Notes: generated from the sequence alone by a model not told the origin. 46,109 bases of DNA from Nitrospirota bacterium (GCA_030682135.1 JAUXQT010000029.1:1-46109); one strand, 5' to 3'. Shown: positions 26,278 to 36,626, counted from the first letter of the stretch. Numbers and translations: made by a program.

Positions 26278-28314
26278 ATGGGACAACAAGGTCACGCACA
26301 GATACCAGTAGATGTAGCCCTCATTGGTTGTGGCAAGATGGGTGTGCATCACGCCAAAGCCATCAAGGCGCATGGCGCCGGACGCATCATCGCATTGGCC
26401 GATCCCTCCGGCGATCGGTCCAAATTGGATGGGCTGGTGCCCAAGGATGTGCCGTTTTTTACTTCTGTCTCGGACCTGCTCAAGACGGTCAAGCCGACAG
26501 TGGTTCATATCGCGACGCCACCTGCGACCCATGCCGAGCTGGCGATGTTGTGTCTGTCGCACGGTGCGCATGTCTACGTCGAAAAACCGTTTACTCTTCG
26601 ACTGGCCGATACGGAGGCGGTGCTCGATGCCGCACGGCGCGCAGGGCGATCGGTCTGTGCCGGTCACCAGTTGCTGTATGAGTCGCCGGCGCGGGCCTTG
26701 GCAGCGGCGCTTCCGCTCATCGGTCGTGTGGTCCATGTGGAAAGTTACTTTTCCTTCAAACCAGTGAGGAAGTCCAACGACGGGCGGTCGTTGATGTCTC
26801 CAATCGATCAATTGCTCGATATTTTACCGCATCCTGTCTATACCCTCCTGGATGCACTCGGAGGGGCCGACGGGGCGGCGCCGCAACTGCAGTCGCTGCA
26901 TGTCAGACCTGAAGGGGGGGTGCATGCCCTTCTGCAGGCAGGCGAAACCACGGGGGTCTTGGTTGTTACGCTGCGAGGTCGGCCGATTGACTCGTATCTT
27001 CGGGTGGTCGGTACTAACGGATCACTTCGTGCTGATTTTGTCAGGGGCGCGCTCACGAAATTGCCGGGACCAGGCACGTCCGCCGTTGGGATTCTTTCCA
27101 ATCCCTATCGGGAGGGGATGCAGATTTTGATTGGATCGACTCGGGGGTTTGCCTCCCGTATTCTTAACAAAGGGAAGGGATATCCAGGGCTGGCCGAGCT
27201 GATCGAAGCCTTCTATGACAGTGTTCGCCAGGGCACTCCGCCGCCGCTGTCTCCCTCTTCCATCCGTGAGACGGTTCGTCTCTGTGAGCAGGTCGGGGAA
27301 CGGCTACGCAGTGCCAAAGCGGAATATGAAGTACGAGCAGAGGCGGACCTGGCCGCTCGCGAGCGACAGCTTTCGCCGACCGATGTGACGAAGGGTCGCG
27401 TGCTGGTTACTGGAGGAACGGGGCTATTGGGCCGTGCGGTTGTCGCCGAGCTTCGGGGATGCGGATGGCCGGTACGAGCCCTTGGGCGGCGTGTCCCTCC
27501 TCCTTCGGAGCGACAGGCGGGGGTTGAGTATGTAGGCGCAGATCTTGGCGGGGACTTTGACAGCGCCGTGTTATCAGGAGTAGAGACCGTTGTGCATTGT
27601 GCGGCTGAAACTGCAGGGGGCAAAGAGGCCCATGAACGGAACTCGGTCCTGGCGACAAAGAATCTTCTCCATAGCGCCGCGAAGGCGTCGGTCAAACGGT
27701 TTATCCACATCAGCAGCCTCGGCATCTTGAAGACCGGTAAAGAGATGGGGGGACCGCTCGATGAGCGGACGCCGGTGGATGCCGGCAATTTGGCCCGGGG
27801 GCCCTATGTCTGGGGCAAGGCCGAATCGGAACGTGAAGTAGTGGAGCAGGGGCCTGCACTTGGTTTGACGGTGAAGATAATACGGCCAGGCCCGTTGGTC
27901 GATTTTTCAGATTACGAACCGCCCGGACGACTCGGGCGTGAGTTGGGAACCGTCTATGTCGCGGTGGGGCCTCGGTCTAGCCGACTGAGCCTCTGTGACG
28001 TGGGGACCGCTGCCAAAGTGATTCGGTCGACAGTGCAGGATATCGATGCCGCACCATCTGTCGTCAATCTTGTGGAGCCAACTGCCCCTACACGAGAAGA
28101 ATTACTTTCGCTGTGGCTGAAAAAACGTCCGGACCTCAAGTCGGTCTGGCTGCCGGCGATCATACTCTCGTTGCTGTCGCCGCTACTTATTCTACTCCAG
28201 CGAATATTGCTGCCTGGCAAGACGCCGATCGATATTGCCGCTGCGTTTGCTTCAGAGCGCTATGACACTACGATCGCGTCAGAAGTGATTAGCCTGGCAC
28301 AACGGAGCAGGTGA
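26278..28314 (+). CDS. Fusion: Gfo/Idh/MocA oxidoreductase plus NAD-dependent epimerase/dehydratase
   Basis: 678-residue two-enzyme protein. Residues 11-350 form a Gfo/Idh/MocA oxidoreductase: IGCGKMG (16-22) cofactor motif, VEKPF (Lys103) and a catalytic-type His185 in LPHPVYTLLDAL. Residues 373-620 form an extended SDR: VTGGTGLLG (377-385), HISSLG and Y510-x-x-x-K514 in GPYVWGK. A hydrophobic segment (about 625-645) near the C-terminus may tether it to the membrane. The two domains probably catalyse successive redox or epimerisation steps on one nucleotide sugar. I see no stop or internal ribosome-binding site at the junction, so this is a true fusion. Confidence 0.85.
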   Translation: MGQQGHAQIPVDVALIGCGKMGVHHAKAIKAHGAGRIIALADPSGDRSKLDGLVPKDVPFFTSVSDLLKTVKPTVVHIATPPATHAELAMLCLSHGAHVYVEKPFTLRLADTEAVLDAARRAGRSVCAGHQLLYESPARALAAALPLIGRVVHVESYFSFKPVRKSNDGRSLMSPIDQLLDILPHPVYTLLDALGGADGAAPQLQSLHVRPEGGVHALLQAGETTGVLVVTLRGRPIDSYLRVVGTNGSLRADFVRGALTKLPGPGTSAVGILSNPYREGMQILIGSTRGFASRILNKGKGYPGLAELIEAFYDSVRQGTPPPLSPSSIRETVRLCEQVGERLRSAKAEYEVRAEADLAARERQLSPTDVTKGRVLVTGGTGLLGRAVVAELRGCGWPVRALGRRVPPPSERQAGVEYVGADLGGDFDSAVLSGVETVVHCAAETAGGKEAHERNSVLATKNLLHSAAKASVKRFIHISSLGILKTGKEMGGPLDERTPVDAGNLARGPYVWGKAESEREVVEQGPALGLTVKIIRPGPLVDFSDYEPPGRLGRELGTVYVAVGPRSSRLSLCDVGTAAKVIRSTVQDIDAAPSVVNLVEPTAPTREELLSLWLKKRPDLKSVWLPAIILSLLSPLLILLQRILLPGKTPIDIAAAFASERYDTTIASEVISLAQRSR

Positions 28315-28504
28315 AGGTAAGAGCAGGGATGATCGGAGATCAGTTGTGTGGCGTTGGCCGGTAGCCGAGCGCTGAATGTATCTGTCGCGTATTGTTCCGC
28401 TGCATCTGAGCACTGGGTATACCCGGCATCGATTGCCTGAACGTTGGGCGTGAGTTGCTTATTATGTTTACGGGGCAGGCTTTCCAGAATGCTCTTGTCT
28501 TTGA

Positions 28505-29293
28505 ATGGCCATAACGAGATCAGATACATATGATCAGCTTGAGATGAAGGACCTGAACGAGCTCGGTGGCTCCCTTATAACGGTTGTTATGACGATGGTC
28601 TTGTTCGTCCCGATGGGGGTAAGCGGATTTGATTCGGGAGACTCAAGGAGCAAAACAGGGATGGACAAGATAGAGGTGGACTCAAAAACCCTTGTGGTTC
28701 TTGGGGCTTCATATGCCGGAGGCTGGGATCCTAGGCGACCGGTTGCCGGTTACAAGATGGTGAACAAGGGTGTGGGCGGGCAACAATCGTTTGAGATGTT
28801 GGCTCGATTCGAGGGTGACGTGTTAGGGCTGAAGCCTGATGCGGTGATCATCTGGGGATTTATCAACGACGTGTTTCGATCCGATCGAGCTCAGATCGAC
28901 CTAACGTTGCGGCGAACTCGCGAAAGTATTTTAGCTATGTTGGAGTTGGCCAAAAAGTCTGGGATCGAGCCCATCCTCGCGACAGAGATGACTATCCGGA
29001 GTAAGGATGGGTGGGTGGAAGCGTTCGAATCAATGATTGGGAAAATCCTGGGAAAGGCGAGTTATCAGGACTACATCAATAGTCACGTGGTCGAGACAAA
29101 TCGTTGGGTCAGAGACACGGCGACTCGACAAGGAATATTGCTGCTTGACCTGGGAACGGTGCTTGCTGATTCACAGGGTGTACGACGCAAAGAGTTTGCC
29201 CAGCCAGACGGGAGTCATATTTCCGAGCGAGGATATGAAGCGATCACTCAATATACCGAAGGTCGGCTGCGGATGTGGAGGGGATCTCACTAG
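28505..29293 (+). CDS. Exported SGNH/GDSL-type hydrolase
   Basis: 262-residue SGNH protein. The core shows VVLGASYAGG (Ser69), NKGVGGQQS, WGFINDVF (Asn of block III) and DGSHISERGYEA (Asp-x-x-His). A hydrophobic stretch follows ELGGSLIT. If translation starts at the ATG at 28544 instead of 28505, this becomes a conventional signal peptide with a VSGF-type cleavage region. That makes a periplasmic esterase or acyltransferase likely. Neither start has a clear ribosome-binding site. It stands alone between the fusion gene (190-bp gap) and the rml operon (173-bp gap). Confidence 0.75.
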   Translation: MAITRSDTYDQLEMKDLNELGGSLITVVMTMVLFVPMGVSGFDSGDSRSKTGMDKIEVDSKTLVVLGASYAGGWDPRRPVAGYKMVNKGVGGQQSFEMLARFEGDVLGLKPDAVIIWGFINDVFRSDRAQIDLTLRRTRESILAMLELAKKSGIEPILATEMTIRSKDGWVEAFESMIGKILGKASYQDYINSHVVETNRWVRDTATRQGILLLDLGTVLADSQGVRRKEFAQPDGSHISERGYEAITQYTEGRLRMWRGSH

Positions 29294-29466
29294 AAGATTG
29301 ACTCAAGAGGAATATGGATGGCCAGCCTCTTCAATGAAAATCGGTCCGATGCAGCGTAATAATTTGACCATGTTCAATAGTTGAGAAGCCACGTGAGCGC
29401 CGAACCATTGCTGGAAAGTGCAAATATGAAAGTTAACGGACATAGTGTAAAAGAGAGGGGAGAGGT

Positions 29467-30528
29467 GTGAGCATTCTAGTGACCGGTGGTGCCGGATTCA
29501 TCGGGGCTAATTTTGTGTTGGACTGGTTCCGTCAGCATGATGAAGCGATCATCAACCTCGACAAGCTGACCTATGCCGGTAATCTTGAGAGCCTCGCGCC
29601 ACTGCAAGGAGATGCGCGATATCAGTTTGTCCGAGGAGATATCGGTGACAGCGCGCTGATGGCCCAGCTACTCACCCGGCATAGACCACGCGCCATCATC
29701 AACTTTGCGGCGGAGAGTCACGTGGACCGCTCCATCCATGGGCCGGAAGAATTCATTCAGACCAACATCGTGGGCACGTTCCGCTTGCTCGAAGCCGTGC
29801 GTCAGTATTGGGGTGGCCTCTCGACGGAAGATCGGGCGCTGTTCCGGTTCCTCCATGTGTCGACCGACGAAGTCTATGGTTCGCTCGACCGTGATGAGCC
29901 GGCCTTCACGGAAGATCGTCGATACGAACCCAATAGTCCCTATTCGGCAAGCAAGGCAGCATCCGATCACCTGGTTCGCGCCTATCACCATACCTATGGT
30001 GTGCCGGTTTTAACGACGAACTGCTCGAATAATTACGGTCCGTTTCAATTCCCTGAAAAGCTGATTCCTCTGGTCATTCACAACGCGCTGGCGGGGAAAC
30101 CATTGCCGGTGTATGGCGATGGTCAGCAGGTTAGGGATTGGCTTTTTGTCGAGGATCATTGCAGCGCAATTCGGCGGGTGTTGGAGGCGGGACGACTCGG
30201 AGAGACGTACAACATTGGGGGCGCAAGCGAACGGGTTAATCTGGAAGTGGTGCGTACGCTCTGCAGGACATTGGACGAGCTTAAACCTAGGAACGATGGG
30301 AAAAGTTATCAGGAGCAGATTGCCTTCGTGAAAGATCGTCCTGGTCATGACCGTCGCTACGCGATCGATGCCAAGAAGATCGATCGGGAACTGGGCTGGA
30401 AGCCTGCTGAAACGTTCGAGACCGGTATGCGAAGAACCGTGCGCTGGTATCTGGATAACCAGCCGTGGGTTCAGAATGTGACAAGCGGGGCGTATCGCTC
30501 ATGGGTGGAGAAGCACTACAGCGCATGA
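29467..30528 (+). CDS. rmlB: dTDP-glucose 4,6-dehydratase
   Basis: 353 residues, the usual RmlB length. GGAGFIGANF cofactor motif, active-site TDE (133-135), Tyr159 and Lys163 in SPYSASK, and GDGQQVRDWLFVEDH near 220. It converts dTDP-glucose to dTDP-4-keto-6-deoxyglucose, the second step of dTDP-L-rhamnose synthesis. The start is GTG behind a purine-rich GAGAGGGGAGAGG. The rmlD start overlaps its stop. Confidence 0.95.
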   Translation: MSILVTGGAGFIGANFVLDWFRQHDEAIINLDKLTYAGNLESLAPLQGDARYQFVRGDIGDSALMAQLLTRHRPRAIINFAAESHVDRSIHGPEEFIQTNIVGTFRLLEAVRQYWGGLSTEDRALFRFLHVSTDEVYGSLDRDEPAFTEDRRYEPNSPYSASKAASDHLVRAYHHTYGVPVLTTNCSNNYGPFQFPEKLIPLVIHNALAGKPLPVYGDGQQVRDWLFVEDHCSAIRRVLEAGRLGETYNIGGASERVNLEVVRTLCRTLDELKPRNDGKSYQEQIAFVKDRPGHDRRYAIDAKKIDRELGWKPAETFETGMRRTVRWYLDNQPWVQNVTSGAYRSWVEKHYSA

Positions 30529-31427
30529 AAATTTTATTGTTTGGAAAAGAGGGGCAAGTCGGTTGGGAGTTGCAGCGTTCGTTGCTGACGGTGGGCGACA
30601 TCGTCGCATCTGAACAAGATGAGCTGGACTTGGAAGACCAGGCGGCTGTGCGTGGGTGGGTCCGCCGTCACGAGCCGGATATCATCGTGAACGCAGCAGC
30701 GTATACGGCCGTGGATCAGGCGGAGTCAGACCCGGAGAAGGCACATCGGATTAATGCTGAAGCCGTTGGTGTGCTTGCTGAAGAGGCGAGCCGGCTCAAT
30801 GCCTGGATGGTGCATTATTCGACAGACTATGTCTTTGATGGTACAAAAAATGAGCCATATGAGGAGGGCGATCTTCCCAACCCGCTTTCAGTCTATGGAC
30901 GGACCAAGTTGGCAGGAGAAGAACGTATCAGGGATTGCCATGCGAAGCACATAATTTTTCGCACCAGCTGGGTCTTTGCCGCCCGCGGGAAAAACTTTGC
31001 GAAGACGATGTTGCGCCTTGCCAAGGAACGGGAGAAGCTCAACGTGATTGCCGATCAGCATGGCGCGCCGACTAGTGCAGAGCTGATCGCCGATGTCACG
31101 GCTCTTGCACTTCATCGGGCTGTGCACAGTAAGAGCCATACAGATGTGGCGGGTACCTATAATTTGGTGGCGCAAGGTGAAACGAGTTGGCACGGCTATG
31201 CGCAATACGTGATCACCGTGGCACGAGAGAGGGGGATCATTCTGAAAACCATCCCCGAAGAGGTCTATCCGATCCAAACGGACGCCTATCCCTTGCCTGC
31301 AAAGCGGCCGCACAACTCACGACTTAGCGTGTCAAAACTCACCAGTGTGTTCGATGTGCATCTGCCTGACTGGCATATCCAGGTCAGGAGACTCATCGAA
31401 GAGCTGGCCCTACAAGGTGGTCTATGA
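30525..31427 (+). CDS. rmlD: dTDP-4-dehydrorhamnose reductase
   Basis: 300-residue [22 protein letters not shown] at the N-terminus is the standard RmlD start, with [17 protein letters not shown] and the catalytic VYGRTK. It performs the final NAD(P)H-dependent reduction to dTDP-L-rhamnose. The ATG at 30525 overlaps the rmlB stop; an in-frame ATG at 30465 lies inside rmlB and is unlikely. The rmlA start overlaps its stop by 4 bp. Confidence 0.95.
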   Translation: MKILLFGKEGQVGWELQRSLLTVGDIVASEQDELDLEDQAAVRGWVRRHEPDIIVNAAAYTAVDQAESDPEKAHRINAEAVGVLAEEASRLNAWMVHYSTDYVFDGTKNEPYEEGDLPNPLSVYGRTKLAGEERIRDCHAKHIIFRTSWVFAARGKNFAKTMLRLAKEREKLNVIADQHGAPTSAELIADVTALALHRAVHSKSHTDVAGTYNLVAQGETSWHGYAQYVITVARERGIILKTIPEEVYPIQTDAYPLPAKRPHNSRLSVSKLTSVFDVHLPDWHIQVRRLIEELALQGGL

Positions 31428-32305
31428 AACGTAGAGGCATTATATTGGCCGGTGGTACGGGATCCAGGCTCCATCCTGCAACTTTGGCCGTGTCCAAACA
31501 ACTTCTCCCGATCTTCGACAAGCCGATGATCTATTACCCGCTCAGTACGCTGATGCTTGCGGGGATTCGTGACATCCTCATTATCTCAACACCGCAAGAT
31601 ACGCCTCGGTTTCAACAACTCCTGGGAAGCGGTGAGCAATGGGGCGTGAATCTCAATTATGCCGTGCAACCTTCCCCTGATGGTTTGGCGCAAGCCTTCA
31701 TCATCGGCGAATCGTTTCTTGCCGGCGAGCCGTCCGTTCTTGTGCTTGGAGACAACATATTCTACGGGCATGATTTTCCTCAGCTATTGGGTCGTGCGAT
31801 GCAGCGGAGCGGCGGGGCTACCGTGTTTGCCTATCATGTGCACGATCCTGAGCGGTATGGCGTGGTTGAATTTGACAGCAAAGGGCATGCGATCAATCTT
31901 GAAGAGAAACCAGCCGTTCCCAAGTCAAACTATGCGGTCACAGGTCTCTACTTTTATGATAACCATGTCGTCGAATTAGCTAAACACCTGAAGCCTTCGG
32001 CAAGGGGAGAGCTAGAGATCACCCATCTCAACCAATTGTATCTGGAGCAAGCTAATCTCCACGTCGAAATCATGGGTCGCGGCTACGCATGGTTGGACAC
32101 CGGCACTCACGAGTCGGTGCTTGAGGCCAGTCAGTTTATTGCGACGATTGAACGGAGGCAGGGGCTCAAGGTGGCGTGCCCCGAAGAAATCGCCTATCGG
32201 AGCAGATGGATAGATGCGTCTCAATTGGAAAAGCTCGCGCAGGCTCTCGTGAAAAACGAGTATGGCCGCTATTTGTTGCAGGTATTAAAAGAGCCGCTAT
32301 TCTGA
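31424..32305 (+). CDS. rmlA: Glucose-1-phosphate thymidylyltransferase
   Basis: 293 residues, standard RmlA length. [20 protein letters not shown] is the nucleotide-binding signature, with [10 protein letters not shown] and [12 protein letters not shown]. It makes dTDP-glucose from dTTP and glucose-1-phosphate and is usually feedback-inhibited by dTDP-rhamnose. It is part of a tightly overlapping rmlB-rmlD-rmlA unit, with rmlC 81 bp downstream. Confidence 0.95.
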   Translation: MKRRGIILAGGTGSRLHPATLAVSKQLLPIFDKPMIYYPLSTLMLAGIRDILIISTPQDTPRFQQLLGSGEQWGVNLNYAVQPSPDGLAQAFIIGESFLAGEPSVLVLGDNIFYGHDFPQLLGRAMQRSGGATVFAYHVHDPERYGVVEFDSKGHAINLEEKPAVPKSNYAVTGLYFYDNHVVELAKHLKPSARGELEITHLNQLYLEQANLHVEIMGRGYAWLDTGTHESVLEASQFIATIERRQGLKVACPEEIAYRSRWIDASQLEKLAQALVKNEYGRYLLQVLKEPLF

Positions 32306-32386
32306 CGCGCCGGCTTGGGCTGTCATTAGTATTAGGATTTGTCTGATCTTGCCTTGAATGGGAGATGAAAGGATGCGGGTTTAGTT

Positions 32387-32932
32387 ATGCACATCACTCC
32401 GCTCGCCATACCGGAAGTATTGGTGATCGAGCCCCGTGTCTTCAAGGACGACCGTGGATTCTTTTTTGAAAGTTTTAACGGTAGAGCGTTTGAAAAGGCT
32501 ATTGGTAGACCGGTTGCGTTTGTTCAGGATAACCATTCCTATTCCTCAAAAAACGTGCTGCGAGGTCTGCACTATCAAATACGACAGCCACAGGGAAAGT
32601 TGGTTCGCGCCATATCTGGGGTCATATTCGACGTGGCGCTGGATCTTCGCAAGGGGTCCCCAACGTTCGGGCATTGGGTTGGAGATATCCTGAGTGCAGA
32701 GAATAGGAAGCAGATCTGGGTCCCTGAGGGTTTTGCCCATGGATTCGCCGTAATGTCGGATCAGGCCGAGGTCCTGTATAAAACTACGGACTATTGGTCG
32801 CCGGAAAACGAACGGTGCATTGTCTGGAACGACGAAACGTTAGGGATCAAGTGGCCTATCGAGGGGCCACCTATCGTATCCTCTAAGGACGCAGGTGGCG
32901 TGACATTTCAGGCCGCAGAAGTCTTTGTCTGA
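32387..32932 (+). CDS. rmlC: dTDP-4-dehydrorhamnose 3,5-epimerase
   Basis: 181-residue cupin-fold epimerase. FVQDNHSYSSKNVLRG is followed by the catalytic His62 in LHYQ, then QGKLVRA, GFAHGFAV and LYKTTDYW, which holds the catalytic Tyr. It completes the set of four dTDP-rhamnose genes. The gap before it (81 bp) is longer than the overlaps between the other three. AAAGGA lies about 13 bp upstream of the ATG, a rather long spacing. Confidence 0.95.
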   Translation: MHITPLAIPEVLVIEPRVFKDDRGFFFESFNGRAFEKAIGRPVAFVQDNHSYSSKNVLRGLHYQIRQPQGKLVRAISGVIFDVALDLRKGSPTFGHWVGDILSAENRKQIWVPEGFAHGFAVMSDQAEVLYKTTDYWSPENERCIVWNDETLGIKWPIEGPPIVSSKDAGGVTFQAAEVFV

Positions 32933-33103
32933 CCTTTGCAGAGGACCTGCCGCTCATAGAGATAGGCGCTGTGGTTGCAGAAAGCATGATCGGTCTCAGC
33001 CCATCTCCATCATACAACGCCGTTGTTATAGCGTCGCGAAATGTGAAGTCACGTCGTAAAGGTTGACGATAATGAGGGAAGCCTTGCTGCTTAGGTGAGA
33101 GGA

Positions 33104-33844
33104 ATGGTTGAACTTGAAGGTATTGTCAAGTATGTGGTCATGCCTTCGAGTATCGTTACGATAGGCGTGATTGCGGGCTTCGTTCTAGCCTGTATTCGCC
33201 CGGCACGGCGGTGGGGTCTTTCAGCTGGTATTGTCGCGTTGGCGACATACGCTATTTTCGGGGCAGGCCCAGTTTCATTTTTCTTGCTTGGTTCCCTTGA
33301 GTACCGGATTCCTCCAGCGACGATATTGGAGCAGAAAGAGATAGACACGATTGCTGTGCTTACCGGGTATGCCGAGTATGACATCGACTATCCGTTGAGC
33401 AGTCAAGTTAATAGTGCTTCTGCATTTCGCTTGCTCGAAGTGCTAAAACTGTTTCGATCCACACCGAGTTCAACCGTGTTTATTAGCGGGGCAGGGGAAG
33501 TGCCTACGATCATGCGTGACGTGCTTGTGTCATCCGGAGTTCCTGCTGGCCAGATTCGCGTCGACGCCGACTCCTTCAGTACCTTCGAAAGCGCACGACA
33601 CCTTGTTCCTGTTCTCGGGAAGAAGCCCTTTCTGCTCGTCACCTCGGCCGGGCATATGCCGAGGGCGATAGGGGCATTCAGAAAAGTAGGCACAGCGCCT
33701 CTTCCAATGCCAACGCATTTTCTGACTCGGCGCAATTCGCGGGCCACTCCATATTTCCCGTCGCCGGGCCATCTAGAGTGCTCCGATCTGGCCTTCTCTG
33801 AATATGCCGCGTTGGTTTGGTACTACGTGAATGGATGGATTTGA
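33104..33844 (+). CDS. DUF218 (YdcF/ElyC/SanA-like) membrane protein
   Basis: 246-residue protein with two N-terminal helices (about 10-28 and 38-58) and a periplasmic-side DUF218 domain: AVLTGYAEYD, ISGAGEVPTIMRDVL, DADSFSTFESARHL and VTSAGHMPRAIGAF. Members influence envelope integrity and polysaccharide or peptidoglycan carrier use (ElyC, SanA), and are common in EPS loci. ATG at 33104 is preferred; a GTG at 33095 is in frame. Confidence 0.8.
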   Translation: MVELEGIVKYVVMPSSIVTIGVIAGFVLACIRPARRWGLSAGIVALATYAIFGAGPVSFFLLGSLEYRIPPATILEQKEIDTIAVLTGYAEYDIDYPLSSQVNSASAFRLLEVLKLFRSTPSSTVFISGAGEVPTIMRDVLVSSGVPAGQIRVDADSFSTFESARHLVPVLGKKPFLLVTSAGHMPRAIGAFRKVGTAPLPMPTHFLTRRNSRATPYFPSPGHLECSDLAFSEYAALVWYYVNGWI

Positions 33845-34048
33845 TCTCGGATCAAGCCGCCGCTGAGTGTGCCTTGAACAATTCAGGATTCGGGGATGGG
33901 AGTGTCAGGTGATTAGGCGCTCTGTCTCGATGAGAGTTTGCGATGCTGGTTACGGAGAGGTCTTCATCGTGCGAGATAAAACCAAGAGTTGGTGAGAAAG
34001 CTGAATGATCTGGAATAAACGATTGAGCCATCAGATGATAGGGGTACT

Positions 34049-35080
34049 ATGACGCCTCCTTTGCGCACGCTATTGCTCACAAGCGGTCTCGACGAGAAGA
34101 AGCCATGGTGGTGGGACTATATTGAGCATGATCCAGTCCGGTGTCAGCTCGATTCCAAGAGGGTATTACTCAAGAGAGGAAGGTTAACCAGTGTATTTTC
34201 CTTTCGGTTCGTTGTATTTGTGGCTCAGGTCTTCTCCGTCTTGCGGGACTCAAGGCATCGGTATCGCAATATTCTCACAGTTGAGTGTGGATTTGAGTCG
34301 TTTCTCGTCGCATTTTTTCAAACGTTAACCTGTTCCCGTCGCCCTAGGCACGTCATCTTGCAATTCATCATGAGAGAGAAGAATGAGAGTGTATCCTCAA
34401 AGTTGAAGTACCTCTTTATGAGGTGGTGTTTTTCCTCGGTGTATCTGTGTGTATGTTCCTCTCGTTCTGAAAGTCACTATTACCAGCAGATGTTCGGGTG
34501 GCCCAGTACAAAGCTTCACTACATACCACTTCATACCGATCCTCGTCTGTTAGAGCAGGGAAATGGTAAAAATGATGGTGTTGTCCTCTCCGCCGGACGG
34601 ACGTTTCGTGATTATGGTACGCTTCTCGACGCGTTCAGGCAGTTGGACGTGCCATTGCTCATCGTGGCTTCTCGATGGAGCCTCGATCCGAACGGTGTTC
34701 CTTCAAACGTGAAGATCCAGTATGACCTGCCAGGCAGTGAGCTGGTGGCGCTAATGGCTCAGTGTATGGCGGTCGTCGTTCCGCTTGAGGAGCGAATGAT
34801 TTCGGTAGGGCAGAGCGTTGTGCTCCAGGCCATGACGCTTGGAAAGGCAGTTATCGCCACAAGGGTGAATGGAACCGAGGATTACATTGAACATATGAAA
34901 ACTGGGATTTTAGTCCCACCAAAGGATCCCGGGGCGATTAGAGACGCAGTCGCACTGCTCAGTAACAATGAAGATATTCGGTTGAAGTTGGGTCGTGCGG
35001 CTCAAGATCGCGTCAGGCAGATGCACCTCCCGGATCATTACGCAAAAGCCGTTTCCGATCGATTGCAATCAGTTTCATAG
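34049..35080 (+). CDS. GT-B glycosyltransferase (family 4-like, divergent)
   Basis: 343 residues. The C-terminal half is recognisably GT-B: VVLSAGRTFRDYGTLLDAF, PLEERMISVGQSVVLQAM and ATRVNGTEDYIEH with a PPKDPGAIRDAV helix. The second Glu of the E-x7-E pattern is replaced by Gln. The N-terminal half is poorly conserved, with a hydrophobic, Phe/Val-rich stretch around 50-65. Codon use and base composition are AT-richer than in the rml genes, which may reflect separate acquisition. Donor and acceptor unknown. Confidence 0.7.
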   Translation: MTPPLRTLLLTSGLDEKKPWWWDYIEHDPVRCQLDSKRVLLKRGRLTSVFSFRFVVFVAQVFSVLRDSRHRYRNILTVECGFESFLVAFFQTLTCSRRPRHVILQFIMREKNESVSSKLKYLFMRWCFSSVYLCVCSSRSESHYYQQMFGWPSTKLHYIPLHTDPRLLEQGNGKNDGVVLSAGRTFRDYGTLLDAFRQLDVPLLIVASRWSLDPNGVPSNVKIQYDLPGSELVALMAQCMAVVVPLEERMISVGQSVVLQAMTLGKAVIATRVNGTEDYIEHMKTGILVPPKDPGAIRDAVALLSNNEDIRLKLGRAAQDRVRQMHLPDHYAKAVSDRLQSVS

Positions 35081-35127
35081 GTTCTTCGACGCCCTGTAAA
35101 TGGACGATAACCAGAGGAGAAAGAATT

Positions 35128-36453
35128 GTGCTGGGTAGCTCTGGATCGACAGCAATAGCCGGCTGGCAGAAAAAGATTTTCCGTCTATGGCCTGTCAGGG
35201 CCGTGGTCGGATTATTTTTTCTTGTGCGTGGCCTGTTCCTCTTGGTCTTCGACCAATATCAGGGCATTTCCAGCTTATGCTGGGTGTATAGGGTTTCTGG
35301 AGTGGGTGTCTTGCGCTCCATCGCGTATCCAATCGTGACCGGTTTTATATCCCAGCGAATCGATAATGAAAGTCACCTTGTTAAGGCTTTCCTGGGCAGC
35401 GAGGCCCCGGTCTTGTGCAAGAAACGTTTTTTAGGAGAGGCTCTTAATCTCGACTCTATGTTTCGCGACTTCATTGTGCTCAAGCCTTCGTCCGAGGATG
35501 AGAAGGGTGTTTTAGTGCTGGAGTATAGCCAGAAGTTTGATTTGTTTATTGCGCTCTTTGACCTTAACCGGATTATGAAAGACTATTACGTTGTTTTGGA
35601 ACCTTGCTGGGCGGGATACTGTGACCCCAGTATCCTTATGTTCATTTCTCCCATAAATGAAGTGATCGTTCAGTGTCCTGAGAAAAGCGATTTAGATTTT
35701 ATTTCCGGCCTCAAGAGCAATCTCGTTCCGATAGGTTTAGGCTCATCCGACTGGATCGACTCAGAATTGTTTGCCCCAAGGCAAGAGAAACGTTTAAAGG
35801 AATATGATTTGGTGATGGTCGCCAATTGGGCGAAGCACAAGAATCACAGGCAGTTATTTAAAGCGTTGTGCCAGGTGAGGCATCGTCCGCTCTCTCTCTT
35901 GCTGATCGGAGTCGATTGGGGCGGTCGAACCGACAAGGACATCGTTTCAGAGATGAGTGAATATGACCTCTCGCATGTAAAGTTGGAGATTAAGAAGAAT
36001 ATACCAGCCCGTGAAGTTGCCGACTGTCTCGAAAAGTCGAAAGTTTTCTTGTTACTGTCTGAAAAGGAGGGGAGCAATAGGGCGATCGTTGAAGCCTTAT
36101 TCTCAGATGTTCCCGCAATCCTGTATGAGAAATTCATTGGTGGGGCTAAAGGGAAAATCAATGAGCGGACGGGCGTCTTGTCGTCGTTCCAGGATCTTCA
36201 CTCAAAGATTGACTATATGCTGGAAGGGTATCAGCGGTTCACGCCTCGAGCGTGGGCTCTGGAGCATACGGGGTCGAAGAATGCTACAAGAAAACTCAAT
36301 AGCTTGCTCAAGACCATCGCTGAGTCGAAGGGCGAGAAATGGACTGTGGACATTGTGGAAAAAGTCAATAATCCAAACTTCTCTTATAAAGTTAAGGATT
36401 CGATTCCCCCAAGCCGCCAAGCGAGGGCAATCGCAGAAGCTTATTATAGATGA
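35128..36453 (+). CDS. Putative glycosyltransferase (GT4-like C-terminus)
   Basis: 441 residues. An N-terminal hydrophobic segment (about 24-50) precedes an unassigned region. The C-terminal half shows MVANWAKHKNHRQLFKAL, LLIGVDWGGRT and E-x7-E in EKEGSNRAIVEAL, the donor-site pattern of GT4 enzymes. The start is a GTG behind GAGGAGAAAG. It follows the divergent GT-B gene by 47 bp and shares its AT-rich composition, so the pair was probably acquired together. Confidence 0.7.
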   Translation: MLGSSGSTAIAGWQKKIFRLWPVRAVVGLFFLVRGLFLLVFDQYQGISSLCWVYRVSGVGVLRSIAYPIVTGFISQRIDNESHLVKAFLGSEAPVLCKKRFLGEALNLDSMFRDFIVLKPSSEDEKGVLVLEYSQKFDLFIALFDLNRIMKDYYVVLEPCWAGYCDPSILMFISPINEVIVQCPEKSDLDFISGLKSNLVPIGLGSSDWIDSELFAPRQEKRLKEYDLVMVANWAKHKNHRQLFKALCQVRHRPLSLLLIGVDWGGRTDKDIVSEMSEYDLSHVKLEIKKNIPAREVADCLEKSKVFLLLSEKEGSNRAIVEALFSDVPAILYEKFIGGAKGKINERTGVLSSFQDLHSKIDYMLEGYQRFTPRAWALEHTGSKNATRKLNSLLKTIAESKGEKWTVDIVEKVNNPNFSYKVKDSIPPSRQARAIAEAYYR

Positions 36454-36626
36454 TGTTGTAATGGGTAATTACTCGATCAGTTGATCTCAACTTGTTTTAT
36501 TTCTGTGAGTGCCCACAGCTCTGAAGGGCTGACAGGGAAATTGTCCGTTGCTGGGTCTTTGTTGCGATGAAGCGGGTGCGCTCAGTTGTTTCAGTCGGCG
36601 GGCCCATTGGTCTCAGGGGAAAGTAT

